64,000 nucleotides of DNA from G963691835 sp963691835 (GCA_963691835.1 OY829383.1:2232001-2296000); one strand, 5' to 3'. Counted from the stretch's first letter, positions 24,975-34,377 are shown. A program made the numbers and translations. Notes: a model not told the origin generated them from the sequence alone.

Positions 24975-25967
24975 TTGGCGCCCACAAAGACACTTGCCGC
25001 GCTCGCCGCCGCTCTCGGCAATACCTTGCTGGCACCGCTCGGACGCCATGGAACGATTGCCATGGCTCTCAGCCTCGGCGTCGCTCTGATGCTGCCGGAT
25101 CTTGCAGCCATCTTTCGGCCTGCGCTTCTGCCCCTCGCTCTCGCGATTGTGGCCGTCAGCCTTGTTCGCGTTGACCTGGACCGGGCCCGGGCTGGTCTCT
25201 CTCAGCCTATGATCGTCGGGTTCGCGTGCATCTGGCTTCTGATTGCCGCTCCGGTTGTTCTCTTACTGGTCAGCATCCCTCTCGGATTGCCGGAGCCGCT
25301 TCGTACCGCGATGATTCTGTGGGCCGCGTGTCCACCGCTGGCATCGACGGCGGGCATTGCATTGCTGATGCGCCTGGATGCCGCGATGGCGCTCCTCATC
25401 ACCATGGCCGGGATGGTGCTGTTTCCCGTGACACTTCCGCCGATTGCCGTCGGATTGACTGGCCTCTCGGTTCCAATCGATCCCATTGAGCTTGGACTGC
25501 AGCTTGCCGGAATGATCGCGGCGGCATCCGTTGTTGCCTTCGTGTGCCGCCGCGCGCTGGGCAAGGAGCGGTTGAAGTCCGGCGCGGACTCATTGGACGG
25601 CTTGATGGTCCTGCTTATGTTCGCGTTTGCCTTGTCTGTTATGGGTGGTGTTCGGGTTTGGATTGAATCCGACCCTTGGGAGGTTGCTCTTTTCGTCGGA
25701 ACCGCCTTCGCCGCGAGTTTGCTGCTTCAGTTGATGGGCGCGGTATTGTTCCGGGGTTTTGGTCGTCAGCGAGCCGCTGCCGTCGCCATTGCCAGTGGAA
25801 ACCGGAACATGGCGCTGGTTGCCGGTGCAGTCGGCGCATCGGCGGGGCCGGAGATTCTTCTTTTCCTCGCGGCTCTGCAATTCCCGATCTACATCCAGCC
25901 GGCGTTGACCAGGCCCCTCTACGACCATTTCCTGAAAGGTCTCAAGAACGGCGGGCCGTCGGCGTAA
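24975..25967 (+). CDS. Bile acid:sodium symporter (SBF)-like membrane transporter
   Basis: About 330 residues with some nine hydrophobic segments, for example GTIAMALSLGVALMLPDLAA, SQPMIVGFACIWLLIAAPVV and AMALLITMAGMVLFPVTLPP. SGNRNMALVAGAVG near the C-terminus matches the conserved GNRN-type motif of the SBF/ASBT superfamily, and WAACPPLASTAGIALL matches the first crossover region. I chose TTG 24975, which has AAGGGGAA upstream and leaves a short N-terminus; the frame extends to 24873 but overlaps the divergent thioesterase gene. Substrate unknown; an organic anion or acid is likely by family. Confidence 0.75.
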   Translation: MAPTKTLAALAAALGNTLLAPLGRHGTIAMALSLGVALMLPDLAAIFRPALLPLALAIVAVSLVRVDLDRARAGLSQPMIVGFACIWLLIAAPVVLLLVSIPLGLPEPLRTAMILWAACPPLASTAGIALLMRLDAAMALLITMAGMVLFPVTLPPIAVGLTGLSVPIDPIELGLQLAGMIAAASVVAFVCRRALGKERLKSGADSLDGLMVLLMFAFALSVMGGVRVWIESDPWEVALFVGTAFAASLLLQLMGAVLFRGFGRQRAAAVAIASGNRNMALVAGAVGASAGPEILLFLAALQFPIYIQPALTRPLYDHFLKGLKNGGPSA

Positions 25968-26109
25968 TCCGTCGACAAACGGCCCTCGAATCCCCATATT
26001 GAAGCCGTTTCGAGTAGTTACTTTTCGCTCGAGATACGGTCTTAATGGTTGTGGGTGGACGTCGTTGAGGACGGCAATCCAAAGAGCGAAAAGGCGCGGC
26101 CGCCTTGGA

Positions 26110-27816
26110 ATGTGGCAGCGTCGGCTGACGATTTTGGCACTCACGGGAGTAGCCGTCGCCGTCAGCTATTTCTTTACGCTCGGAAATCCAGCCGAGTATC
26201 AGCACTTCATCGCCTCCATCGTCGGTTTCGCGGGCCTGGCGGGCCTTGTGGTGGATTGGTCAATTGCCCGGAACATTGAACGCAGCGGCGGTATGGAGGC
26301 GCTCCGGTCGGGCGGCCAGTTGAGCACGGGCACCGGTGCTGTGGCGGGCCGTATTTGGTCCCAAGGCGAGGGGTTCCGGGTCAGCGGTTTCCGGAGTGAC
26401 GCCCGCAAGAACTTCCTCGAGGCGGGGAACCTCTTCAAGGAAGCGGGCGCTAACCCGGATTATGCGGATTGCCGCATGGGGGTCGCCCGGATCGACATCA
26501 CGGGTAGCCGATCGGACTCCGCCCGCCCCATGGTGCAGGAAGCGGGGCGGATCTATCAGGAAGCCAATGCCAGGCGCGGTGAAGCGGAGGCGATCCTGCT
26601 GCTGGCCGATATGGGCATGACGTTCAAGGATTGGGAACAGTCCCGCCAACTGTATGAGCAGGCCCGGACGGCGTTCAGCCGGGAAAACGACCGCTTCGGG
26701 GAAGCCAGATCGACGATGGGGTCGTCGGAAGCGCTGATCCGGCTTTCCAAGGTGGACGAGGCCAGCGCGTCGCTTGAACAGGCCGCGTTCCTGTTCAGCA
26801 GTTCCGGGGACCGGGTGGGAGAGGCCCATGCCCTGTTCTGCCGGGCCGAACTCGACCGTCAGAAACGGCGGTCCGAGGATGCACAAAACCGGTTCGAACG
26901 CGCGCTGACGCTCTATCGCCGGTGCGGTGATTACCTGGGCGAGGCGAATGTGCGGCTTGCACTCGCGGACGTCCTGCGGATGCAGTCCCGGGTCACGAAC
27001 GCGCAGCAAGCCTGTGTCGAGGCCGCGGACCGGTTCAAGGACGCCGGACGGCGGATCGGAAACTCCGACATGTTGTCGGGCGGGGGGGATCTCGCCCGGA
27101 ACAAGATCAGATTTGATCTCACGCGGGACAATGGCCGTAACGCGCGGACGATCGTCGCCGATTCGAAGAACAAGATCATGGAAGCCCGGCTGCTCATCGG
27201 ACTGGGTGAGATGGAACGGTTGGCGGGACGTCTCGAAGAAGCAACCAGCCAGTTCGACAAGGCTCTTGCGCTGACGAAATCCAATGACTCTCTTGCCCAG
27301 CACGCCGATGCGCTGAAGGGCAAAGGCAACATTGAGCTGACCAAGGGACGGAAACGCCAGGCGAGGGAGTATATCAAGGAGGCGTACGGCCATTATCAGA
27401 ACCTGGGTGGCGTCCAGGATGCGGCTCAGACGCTGATGGACCTCGCTCAGATCGATATGATGCTGGAGAACGTAGACAAAGCCCGTGTCAACTACGCGCA
27501 GTCTCGCTCCATCTATAACCGCTTGAATGATCTCAACGGAGAGGCGTCCGCTCTCCGCGCGATCGGTGATCTTGAATCAGCCATTGACCGGATTGGCCCG
27601 GCGCAGACCGCCTATGCCGAGGCCCGCCAGGTTTTCCAGATGGCCGGTGACCGCATGGGGGAGGCCGACACGCTGTTCATGATCGGTTGCCTTTCCATCA
27701 ATCACGATAACGCCACCGCCGCGTCCTTGCTTGGCCAGTCTGCACGGTTGTATCGGGCTGTAGGCGCTATTGAATGGCAGCGTCGCTCTCTCCAAATGGC
27801 AAGACGTGTCAAATGA
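26110..27816 (+). CDS. Membrane-anchored TPR-repeat protein
   Basis: About 568 residues. Two hydrophobic segments at the N-terminus (WQRRLTILALTGVAVAVSYF and FIASIVGFAGLAGLVVDWSI) form a hairpin anchor. From about residue 80, roughly twelve tetratricopeptide-like helical repeats of about 38-40 residues follow, each with A-E-A-x-x-L and Y-x-x-A-G-D-R-x-G-E-A patterns (for example SRENDRFGEARSTMGSSEAL, FSSSGDRVGEAHALFCRAEL). TPR arrays mediate protein-protein contacts; the partner is unknown. The start is uncertain: the frame opens at TTG 25999 and ATG 26110 lies directly before the first membrane segment. Confidence 0.8.
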   Translation: MWQRRLTILALTGVAVAVSYFFTLGNPAEYQHFIASIVGFAGLAGLVVDWSIARNIERSGGMEALRSGGQLSTGTGAVAGRIWSQGEGFRVSGFRSDARKNFLEAGNLFKEAGANPDYADCRMGVARIDITGSRSDSARPMVQEAGRIYQEANARRGEAEAILLLADMGMTFKDWEQSRQLYEQARTAFSRENDRFGEARSTMGSSEALIRLSKVDEASASLEQAAFLFSSSGDRVGEAHALFCRAELDRQKRRSEDAQNRFERALTLYRRCGDYLGEANVRLALADVLRMQSRVTNAQQACVEAADRFKDAGRRIGNSDMLSGGGDLARNKIRFDLTRDNGRNARTIVADSKNKIMEARLLIGLGEMERLAGRLEEATSQFDKALALTKSNDSLAQHADALKGKGNIELTKGRKRQAREYIKEAYGHYQNLGGVQDAAQTLMDLAQIDMMLENVDKARVNYAQSRSIYNRLNDLNGEASALRAIGDLESAIDRIGPAQTAYAEARQVFQMAGDRMGEADTLFMIGCLSINHDNATAASLLGQSARLYRAVGAIEWQRRSLQMARRVK

Positions 27817-28009
27817 TGGCGCACGTGGTGCGGAGGGATCCATTTTCCCGCGATATATTTGCAACACATCCAGGGCGTGCGGGGATTTCTGTCAATGGCC
27901 ACACTGGTTTTGGTGGGGGGCGTGTGCTACCTCCCAGTCATGCGAAAGAAGGAATGGCATTGACAGACTCGTCCTGTCTTTCGAGAAATAATTACTACTT
28001 TTTCGCGGG

Positions 28010-28900
28010 ATGAGTGTCTTGGTCGCTGCCAGCGGTAAATCATTGTCAGGGAATGGTCGGCCGGGGGCGAAAGCCCGGTCTCGCGCTGTTCTGATGGCTG
28101 GTTTCCTGGCGTTGGCAGTCGCCTCCGGCTGCGCGAACCAGACTGACGGATTTGGTGAGCCGAATCAGAACGACCCGATCGAGCCGTTTAACCGTATCGT
28201 CTACTCGATGAACGACGCGCTCGACACGCTCGTCCTTCAGCCTGTGAGCTTCATTTACAAGGAATCCCTGCCCACATCCGTTCAGGATGGGGTCAGGAGC
28301 TTCCTGAGATGGCTTCGCTCCCCAGTTCTGCTTGCCAATGATCTCATGCAAGGAGATCTGGAGCAGGCCGAGATCACCACCTCACGGGCGGCGATCAACA
28401 CGGTCGCCCTTGGGACCTATGACCTGGCGGCGGAACAGGATCTCGAGTTCCGGGATGAGGACTTTGGCCAGACCCTTGGGGTTCATGGTGTGGGCGAAGG
28501 GCCGTACATCATGCTGCCGGTGTTCGGTCCGTCGAACGCCCGGGACACGGTCGGCCGGGTCGTTGACCACTTCCTCGATCCGTTCACCTATTTGTTCAAG
28601 CCGGATCAGCGAACGGCGCTTTCGATCACGCGTGGTGTCCTTGGCGCGACTGACTTCCGGGCGCGCAATTTCGATCAGGTGAACGATTTGAAACGGTCTG
28701 TAGACCCCTATGCGCGGCTGCGCTCGATCTACCGTCAGCAGCGGGAAGCGGCCATCTTGAACGGCGCCCCGCCGCTCGACGACACCATCCCCGATGTGTC
28801 GGAGGATTTCGACGAGTTCACGCCAAGCTATTTCCCTGGTGACGAAACCGGAACACGTCCGATAGAGTCGCCCACACCGGGATTGGCCCCAGGCAGCTAA
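28010..28900 (+). CDS. mlaA: MlaA/VacJ family lipoprotein
   Basis: A 296-residue outer-membrane lipoprotein. A signal peptide ends in the lipobox LAVASGC, with the modified cysteine at residue 41. The mature part carries family hallmarks: DPIEPFNRIVYSMNDALD, SFLRWLRSPVLLANDLMQGD, INTVALGTYDLA, FGQTLGVHGVGEGPYIMLPV, FGPSNARDTVGRVVDHFLDP. MlaA removes mislocalised phospholipids from the outer leaflet of the outer membrane and hands them to MlaC. The n-region of the signal peptide is unusually long (about 28 residues). mlaC follows after 13 bases. Confidence 0.93.
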   Translation: MSVLVAASGKSLSGNGRPGAKARSRAVLMAGFLALAVASGCANQTDGFGEPNQNDPIEPFNRIVYSMNDALDTLVLQPVSFIYKESLPTSVQDGVRSFLRWLRSPVLLANDLMQGDLEQAEITTSRAAINTVALGTYDLAAEQDLEFRDEDFGQTLGVHGVGEGPYIMLPVFGPSNARDTVGRVVDHFLDPFTYLFKPDQRTALSITRGVLGATDFRARNFDQVNDLKRSVDPYARLRSIYRQQREAAILNGAPPLDDTIPDVSEDFDEFTPSYFPGDETGTRPIESPTPGLAPGS

Positions 28901-28913
28901 CGGACCCTACCGC

Positions 28914-29543
28914 ATGAAGACGATCCGGAGCATGATCCTGGCGATCCTTCTGATCGCCGTACCCACCGCACCGTCCTTCGCAGATCGTGGAGACGACGCG
29001 GAAAGCTTCATTCAGACGCTGAATGATGAAGCCCTGTCGCTTGTCACCGATGAAAGCCTCGACTTCCAGGGACGACTGGACCGATTCGCCACCATGCTAG
29101 ATCAGAACTTTGATCTGCCGTGGATCGGTCAGTTCGTGTTGGCGCGTTACTGGCGGCTGGCAACGCCGGAGCAGCGCACAGCGTACCTGGAGCTTTTCCG
29201 CGACACGATCGTCTACACCTACACCCGGCGCTTTAAGGACTACGGCGGCCAACAGATCCGGACGACGGGCAATCAGGAAAGTAAGAACGGCCGCTTCGTC
29301 TTCGTGAAGAGCGAGATCTTCGATCCGAATGGAGCTGGGAAGCCGATCAACCTCGTCTGGCGCATTCTGCCGCTTGAGAAGGGCGAGTTCCGGATTGTCG
29401 ATTTGATTATCGAGGGGGTCAGCCTCGGGGTCACGCAGCGGAACGAGTACGCCTCCGTGATCCAGCGGGGGGGCGGCAACGTTCAGGTGCTGATTGACGC
29501 GATGCAGAAGAACGTCGCGGATCTCAAGAGATCTGAAAGTTAA
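28914..29543 (+). CDS. mlaC: MlaC-type periplasmic phospholipid-binding protein
   Basis: A 209-residue protein with an N-terminal signal peptide (MILAILLIAVPTAPSFA) and the MlaC/Ttg2D fold: ESFIQTLNDEAL, FDLPWIGQFVLARYWRLATP, YLELFRDTIVYTYTRRF, LVWRILPLEKGEFRIVDLII and EGVSLGVTQRNEYASVI. It ferries phospholipid between MlaA at the outer membrane and the inner-membrane MlaFEDB complex, which is not in this window. It is immediately downstream of mlaA, a common alphaproteobacterial pairing. Confidence 0.93.
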   Translation: MKTIRSMILAILLIAVPTAPSFADRGDDAESFIQTLNDEALSLVTDESLDFQGRLDRFATMLDQNFDLPWIGQFVLARYWRLATPEQRTAYLELFRDTIVYTYTRRFKDYGGQQIRTTGNQESKNGRFVFVKSEIFDPNGAGKPINLVWRILPLEKGEFRIVDLIIEGVSLGVTQRNEYASVIQRGGGNVQVLIDAMQKNVADLKRSES

Positions 29544-29561
29544 ACGGCATCGTCTAGACGG

Positions 29562-30821
29562 TCAGGACTGCCCGCCGCTTCCTTCATGAAGCGCGCTAGC
29601 GGCCAGTGCTGCCGATGCTTTCGCCACGACCAGAACAGTTCCGATCGTGCCGAGCCAACTGATCTGCCAGGTACCGTAGGCCAACATCGAAATTGTCAGA
29701 CCCGCCGCCGCGGCGGCGACAAACGATGGCGGTATCGGCATTGTGTCCGTCTTGCCCATCAACTCCCGCCAGATCACCCATAGAAGTCCGACGCCGAGGA
29801 ACGCCCCCATCCAACCGAACTCGATCCAGAGCTGCACCGCAGCGTTATGGGCGTGGATCGGCGGTTTCTGAAGGATGGCGTAAGTGGTTGTCGCTGCATC
29901 GATCAGCGGCAGTGTGCGATGGCTACCGATGCCATGGCCCCACCACGGCCCCGACAGGGCATGACCCGACGCGTGGTTCCAGATCTCAAGCCGTTCGAAG
30001 TGGGAGGGGGCGAAGGACCATCCCATACCGCTAACGACACCCAGCAGCTCACCCAATGTCCACGGTGCCGAAACGATGATGGCGGCCGATCCGGTCAGCA
30101 CCAACAGGAGGGCGCCTCTGGGCGCCGCAAGCGCGATCAGCCAGACAACCAAGGCAACACCGGCCGCAAGTTGGGTGGCAGCACTGTCAGACCACAGGGC
30201 GAGCCCTGTCGCCGCCACGACGAGCCCGATCGCCCATGCCCGTCGCCGGGTCGCCATCAGGCCGGGAACAACAACCCAAGACAAAAGCAACAACGCTGTG
30301 ACCCCACGGTTGTATCGGGACCGCCAAACGTCCTGGGTGCTATCGAACCCATTCACCATCCGGTAGATCCACGCGTCCGCGCTGAGCTCGATCATGCCGA
30401 CCACCAGCCCTAGCCCGATGCCTCCCAACGTGGCGGTCAGGACCCGCCTCGCCGCCGGCAAGGACGTGGACAGAAGGGGCGCGGATCCGATCCAGAGGAG
30501 CAGCAAGGCGAGGGGCAATTTCTCGATCGTTTGTTCGCCGCACCGCTCACAGACACCGAGCACGAGGCCGACCGAGGCGGCTGAGCCGAGGAGGACGGCC
30601 AGAACGGAGGCCTCCCATCCCGGAATGAGACGGCGTCTGTCGGCGGCCCAGGCCAGCCCCAGGATCAAAACGGCGGAGAGCAGAAAGAGAGTCCCCAGAG
30701 CGTTCTTGGTCAGGAGGCCGACAGCCGGGTAAAGCACAAGCACCGCCATCAGAAGTCCGCCCGCCACGCGGTGGCCGATACCGACGCCGCGGGTGCCTGC
30801 ATCCGATGCCGAATGCGTCAT
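29562..30821 (-). CDS. O-antigen ligase family membrane protein (WaaL-like)
   Basis: A 419-residue polytopic membrane protein with about ten to twelve hydrophobic segments and a large periplasmic loop before PPIHAHNAAVQLWIEFGWMGAF. The H-x-HN-xx-xQ-x-W-x-E-x-G motif is the active-site signature of Wzy/WaaL-type ligases. WaaL transfers O-antigen from its lipid carrier to lipid A-core on the periplasmic face; Wzy polymerases share the motif and cannot be excluded. It is convergent with mlaC and lies with DUF6165 and GT9 genes, consistent with LPS biosynthesis. Confidence 0.88.
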   Translation of the reverse strand: MTHSASDAGTRGVGIGHRVAGGLLMAVLVLYPAVGLLTKNALGTLFLLSAVLILGLAWAADRRRLIPGWEASVLAVLLGSAASVGLVLGVCERCGEQTIEKLPLALLLLWIGSAPLLSTSLPAARRVLTATLGGIGLGLVVGMIELSADAWIYRMVNGFDSTQDVWRSRYNRGVTALLLLSWVVVPGLMATRRRAWAIGLVVAATGLALWSDSAATQLAAGVALVVWLIALAAPRGALLLVLTGSAAIIVSAPWTLGELLGVVSGMGWSFAPSHFERLEIWNHASGHALSGPWWGHGIGSHRTLPLIDAATTTYAILQKPPIHAHNAAVQLWIEFGWMGAFLGVGLLWVIWRELMGKTDTMPIPPSFVAAAAAGLTISMLAYGTWQISWLGTIGTVLVVAKASAALAASALHEGSGGQS

Positions 30822-30890
30822 GGATGGCTCCAGACTGGGGGGGCCGGATGCCGATAACCGAAGCCGGACCGGGTCCGTCCGCTCCTGTTG

Positions 30891-31283
30891 TTAGTAGGGC
30901 GCGTAGGACTTCTCCTCGACGATGTCGGAGCCCAGAGCGAGGTTGATCTCCCGCTTCAACTCGGCCCGCCGGTCATTCGTCTTGTAGACAAGGCGCGCGT
31001 CCTCAACGAAGGCGTTGCCGAAACTACCGTCGCGTTCCTGATCCCGCAGCCGGTCCTCCACATCCCAAAGTGTCTCATTCACGGCGCGCAACGCATCGGT
31101 CAGATCCCGGAGCTGATCGGTTTCCGGGATTGAGGCTTTTCGGACCGCGTCCAACAGATCCAGTTCCCGGCGGACATTTGCCCGCTTGTCAGGGTCTTCG
31201 ATACGGGCGTCCTTGATCGCAAGGATCGTCAACTTGTCGATCAACTCGCCTGGAGCAACGGGAATGGAGATCTGCGCTGTCAT
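30891..31283 (-). CDS. DUF6165 family protein
   Basis: A 130-residue, largely helical acidic/basic protein starting SIPVAPGELIDKLTILAIKD and containing ELDLLDAVRKASIP and LWDVEDRLRDQERDGSFG. It matches DUF6165, a small family of unknown function usually found beside LPS or glycosyltransferase genes. ATG at 31281-31283 begins the conserved sequence. It lies 69 bases upstream of the ligase gene on the same strand and diverges from the GT9 gene. Confidence 0.85.
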   Translation of the reverse strand: MTAQISIPVAPGELIDKLTILAIKDARIEDPDKRANVRRELDLLDAVRKASIPETDQLRDLTDALRAVNETLWDVEDRLRDQERDGSFGNAFVEDARLVYKTNDRRAELKREINLALGSDIVEEKSYAPY

Positions 31284-31463
31284 GGTCCCTCGCGGCGCGG
31301 CGGGAACCAAAGCCAGAGACGAACTCCGTCCGCATGGCGCCGTTTCCACACCCGATATATAGTTCTGCCGTATAGCCGATTTCACCTCGCCGAACCACAC
31401 CCGACCGTTCCGATTCACGTCCGGCGCCGCCGCCGCTCAGAAGGCCTGTTGCAGAGTTTCACC

Positions 31464-32525
31464 ATGGCACTCATGACCCCGCCTCCTGAGACCGTTCTCA
31501 TCTACTCTTGCGGCGAGACTATCGGTGACGGGCTGTTCAAGCTGCCGTTTCTTCAGGATTGCCGCGCTCGCTTTCCACAAGCCCGGATCACGTGGATGGC
31601 GGGTACGGGCCCGACGACGTACGCCTCCGTTCTCGCCCCGGCCATTCAGTCGCTGATCGATGAGGTCATTGAGCATGGGGGGGTCGGCGTGTCGGGGTGG
31701 GAGATCGTCTCACCGAGAGCGCCGGTCGACGGCCGCCGCTTCGATCTTGTTGTCGATACTCAGCGCAATGTGGCCCGGTCCCTGGCGGTGCGCCGGATCC
31801 GCCACCGGGTATACGTTTCCGGAACAGCCGACTTTCTGCTGTCCGACCGGAAACCGCCCAAGGGTTTCGTGCGGCCAAAGGCGCTGAACCCGCAGCTTTC
31901 CGCGCTATTGGATCTTGTCGCGAACCGGCCCGATGGCCCCGAAGGGCGCGCGCCAATCGAGGTTGCTGAGGCCTATCGCGATCTCGCACGGGTTCTGCTG
32001 CCGGAGGGGCCGTCCTACATCGGTATCTCCCCGGGTGCTGGCGACGGAACCAAGATCTGGCCCCTGGACCGGTTCCTCCAGATTGCCCGCGACCAAGCGT
32101 CAAAGGGGCGCACACCGGTCATGTTCCTGGGACCGGAGGAACGGGATCTGGTCCAGACCGTTGCCGAGGCGGTTCCACAAGCCGTCTTTCCGGAATGGGA
32201 TCGCAAGGATGACCGCCAGGATCTCAAGGGGCCCTCCCTGGTGATCGCGTTAGCCTCGCGGCTCGCCGCCGCCGTGGCGAATGACAGTGGGACGGGGCAT
32301 ATGCTCGCGGTCGGCGGCGCACCGCTTGTTTCGTTGTTCTCCAAGCACGATCCGGAGAAGTACGCACCGGCAGCGCTGCGGCTGGAGATCGTCGACTCCA
32401 AGACTTACGGCGGAGAGGATCCGGACCTCATTCCGGCATCCGCGGTCGTAACCGCGTTGGAGCGATTGTTGGGCAATCATCCGTCCGGCCCCGCCGACAT
32501 GGGCGGAAAGGAGAGTGTGCAATGA
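31464..32525 (+). CDS. Glycosyltransferase family 9 protein (heptosyltransferase-like)
   Basis: A 353-residue GT-B fold enzyme related to LPS heptosyltransferases. The N-terminal domain has LIYSCGETIGDGLFKLPFLQ (usually G-x-GD), and the C-terminal sugar-nucleotide domain has ISPGAGDGTKIWPLDRFLQI and NDSGTGHMLAVGGAPLVSLF. It probably adds a sugar to lipid A-core or another envelope glycan; donor and acceptor are unknown. I chose ATG 31464; TTG 31449 and ATG 31473 are alternatives. The stop overlaps the next start (ATGA), coupling it to a DUF1932 reductase. Confidence 0.88.
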   Translation: MALMTPPPETVLIYSCGETIGDGLFKLPFLQDCRARFPQARITWMAGTGPTTYASVLAPAIQSLIDEVIEHGGVGVSGWEIVSPRAPVDGRRFDLVVDTQRNVARSLAVRRIRHRVYVSGTADFLLSDRKPPKGFVRPKALNPQLSALLDLVANRPDGPEGRAPIEVAEAYRDLARVLLPEGPSYIGISPGAGDGTKIWPLDRFLQIARDQASKGRTPVMFLGPEERDLVQTVAEAVPQAVFPEWDRKDDRQDLKGPSLVIALASRLAAAVANDSGTGHMLAVGGAPLVSLFSKHDPEKYAPAALRLEIVDSKTYGGEDPDLIPASAVVTALERLLGNHPSGPADMGGKESVQ

Positions 32526-33406
32526 CATTCCGTTGTGCGGCCGTTCTGGCGCCCGGAGACATGGGACATGCCATCGGCCGGATGATGGTCGAGGGCGGCC
32601 TTCGGGTCGTGACAAGCCTTGTTGGACGGTCGGCCCGGACCACCGCCCTAAGCCAGACGGCAGGGATCGAGGATCTGGGATCGCTTGAGGCCGTGTTGGA
32701 CGCGGCCGACGTGGTGATGTCGATCCTACCGCCCTCCCGTTCCATCGAAACCCTCCAAGCATTGGCCGACGCGGCCACGCGGGTTGAGGGGAGGCCGTAT
32801 ATCTGGGACCTGAACGCCGTATCGCCGGAAACGGCCCGGCAGGGGGCTGAGATCGTCGCCGCGTCGGGGCTTATGTTCGTGGATGGCGGCATCATCGGCG
32901 GTCCTCCCCGCCCTGGACGTGGCAGCCCACGGCTGTATGCGTCGGGCGAGGAAGCGCCGGAGATGATGCGGCTTGTGGGGACAGGTCTTGATGTCCGGGC
33001 TCTGGAAGGCGGTATCGGTGCGGCCTCGGCCATCAAGATGTGTTATGCGAGCCTGACGAAGGGCCTGACCGCCATCGCGACGCAGTCCTTTACGGCCGCT
33101 GCCCGAAACGGTGTTGCTGACGCCCTGATCGTCGAGATGGAATCAAGCCAGCCCGATCTCTTGTCCTTTGCGGAGCGGTTCGTTCCGAGCATGCCCCCCA
33201 AAGCCTATCGATGGGTGGGAGAGATGGAGGAGATCGCCGACACATTCGAAGCCGCGGGTTTCGACCGCCGCATGTTTGATGGGGCGGCTGAGGTCTGGCG
33301 GAAGGTCGAACAGACATCCTTGGGCAAAGAGGTTGTCGAGTCCCGGTCGTCCGGAACGACTCTCGTAGAGGTGGCTAAGCTTCTCTCTGATGACGACATG
33401 GGGTGA
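32522..33406 (+). CDS. NAD(P)-dependent oxidoreductase with DUF1932 C-terminal domain
   Basis: A 294-residue member of the beta-hydroxyacid/6-phosphogluconate dehydrogenase superfamily. The nucleotide-binding N-terminus has LAPGDMGHAIGRMMVEGG (G-x-MG pattern), then SILPPSRSIET and FVDGGIIGGPP. The C-terminal helical domain contains the catalytic-type lysine in SAIKMCYASLTKGLTAI and matches DUF1932. Substrate unknown. It overlaps the GT9 gene by four bases, an unexpected coupling, and is followed by a 500-base gap. Confidence 0.85.
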   Translation: MTFRCAAVLAPGDMGHAIGRMMVEGGLRVVTSLVGRSARTTALSQTAGIEDLGSLEAVLDAADVVMSILPPSRSIETLQALADAATRVEGRPYIWDLNAVSPETARQGAEIVAASGLMFVDGGIIGGPPRPGRGSPRLYASGEEAPEMMRLVGTGLDVRALEGGIGAASAIKMCYASLTKGLTAIATQSFTAAARNGVADALIVEMESSQPDLLSFAERFVPSMPPKAYRWVGEMEEIADTFEAAGFDRRMFDGAAEVWRKVEQTSLGKEVVESRSSGTTLVEVAKLLSDDDMG

Positions 33407-33657
33407 GGCGCCGTCCTCTCTGTCGCCGATTCGCGATGTCATTGCGGCCTTGTCACCGGATAATCGGGGTCATCACAGCCCTAATTACGGATGATTCTTC
33501 TATTCATCCGTGAGCAGTCCTCAATTTGGCCACATATATGTTGTGGTTCTGAGTCGCTTCGATTACCATATTTTCGATTCGCGCCGCACAAGCGCCACAA
33601 TGACCGGCTTGTGGGCGGAAAGGGATCACGCTGCTGGGGACGGTGTGGTCCTTGCGG

Positions 33658-33783
33658 TTCCGGCGTCTTCCCGGGCGTCGGAAGCGGGAGCGGCACCATC
33701 ACCGCTCCCACCACCCTGTGAAGCTCCTGAGGACGATTCCGATCGTCCCCTCGGGTGCGTCTCTTCAGGCGCACGCGCTTTTT
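33658..33783 (+). ncRNA. Candidate structured RNA: three hairpins plus terminator-like stem
   Basis: In the 500-base gap 33407-33906 four stem-loops follow one another on the plus strand. TTCCGGCG (33658-33665) pairs with CGTCGGAA (33676-33683). GGGAGCGG (33686-33693) pairs with CCGCTCCC (33702-33709). GGACGAT (33731-33737) pairs with ATCGTCC (33742-33748) and extends outward past a two-base bulge. GTGCGTCT (33755-33762) pairs with AGGCGCAC (33767-33774) around CTTC; GCGC and five T follow. I do not recognise a known RNA family. It could also be the 3' untranslated region of the DUF1932 gene or a leader of ridA. Confidence 0.4.
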
Positions 33784-33906
33784 ATGCAGCCGAGACTAGC
33801 GAGATGAAGTGCCTTGGGAAAGGGCTAGTGGTCGTGCGCGAACGCCGCTACGGTCGCGATCGGTTTGCGCGCGTATCAGTTGGATCTCAAGCGAAGGAGA
33901 AGGGCC

Positions 33907-34377
33907 GTGTCGTCGATTGATGAGGCGTTGAAGGAGAAGGGTCTGACACTACCGGCCGCGGCCCCGGCGGCGGGGAGTTACGTGCCCGTGGTGGTGACCG
34001 GAAACCAGGCTTTCGTTGCGGGGCAGCTCCCCTTCAAGGACGGCAAACTTCAAGGAACTGGCCGGATCGGCATCGATTACAGCGTAAGCGAGGGGGCGAC
34101 TTTCGCCGAGACCTGTGCCCTGAACATCCTGGCTCAGATGAAGGTGGCGCTTGGCGGTGATCTCGACCGGATCGTCCGGATCGTGAAGCTCGTCGGTTTC
34201 GTTAACGCAGCGGACGGGTTCGCCCGTCAGCCTGAGGTCATCAACGGGGCTTCAAACCTGCTGGTTGCCTTGCTCGGCGCGGAAAAGGGCCAGCACGCCC
34301 GATCCGCGGTCAGCAGCCCGGGCCTGCCTCTTGGTGCGCCCGTCGAAATCGAGGCCATTGTGGAGATCAAACCGTAG
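33907..34377 (+). CDS. RidA family protein (YjgF/YER057c/UK114)
   Basis: A 156-residue RidA-like protein, the family that hydrolyses reactive enamine/imine intermediates from PLP enzymes. Seen: NQAFVAGQLPFKDGKLQGTG, AQMKVALGGDLDRIVRIVKL, VGFVNAADGFARQPEVINGA and GLPLGAPVEIEAIVEI. The C-terminal part has the arginine-containing segment ARSAVSSPGLP where the catalytic Arg sits in many members. GTG 33907 is strongly supported by GAAGGAGA upstream. It stands alone between the structured intergenic region and a FemAB-like gene. Confidence 0.92.
   Translation: MSSIDEALKEKGLTLPAAAPAAGSYVPVVVTGNQAFVAGQLPFKDGKLQGTGRIGIDYSVSEGATFAETCALNILAQMKVALGGDLDRIVRIVKLVGFVNAADGFARQPEVINGASNLLVALLGAEKGQHARSAVSSPGLPLGAPVEIEAIVEIKP

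Noticed and set aside
33510..33920. A 136-codon open frame in the gap before ridA
   Set aside because: It runs through the hairpin series and into the ridA start, and its translation is Arg/Ser/Pro-rich without recognisable features.
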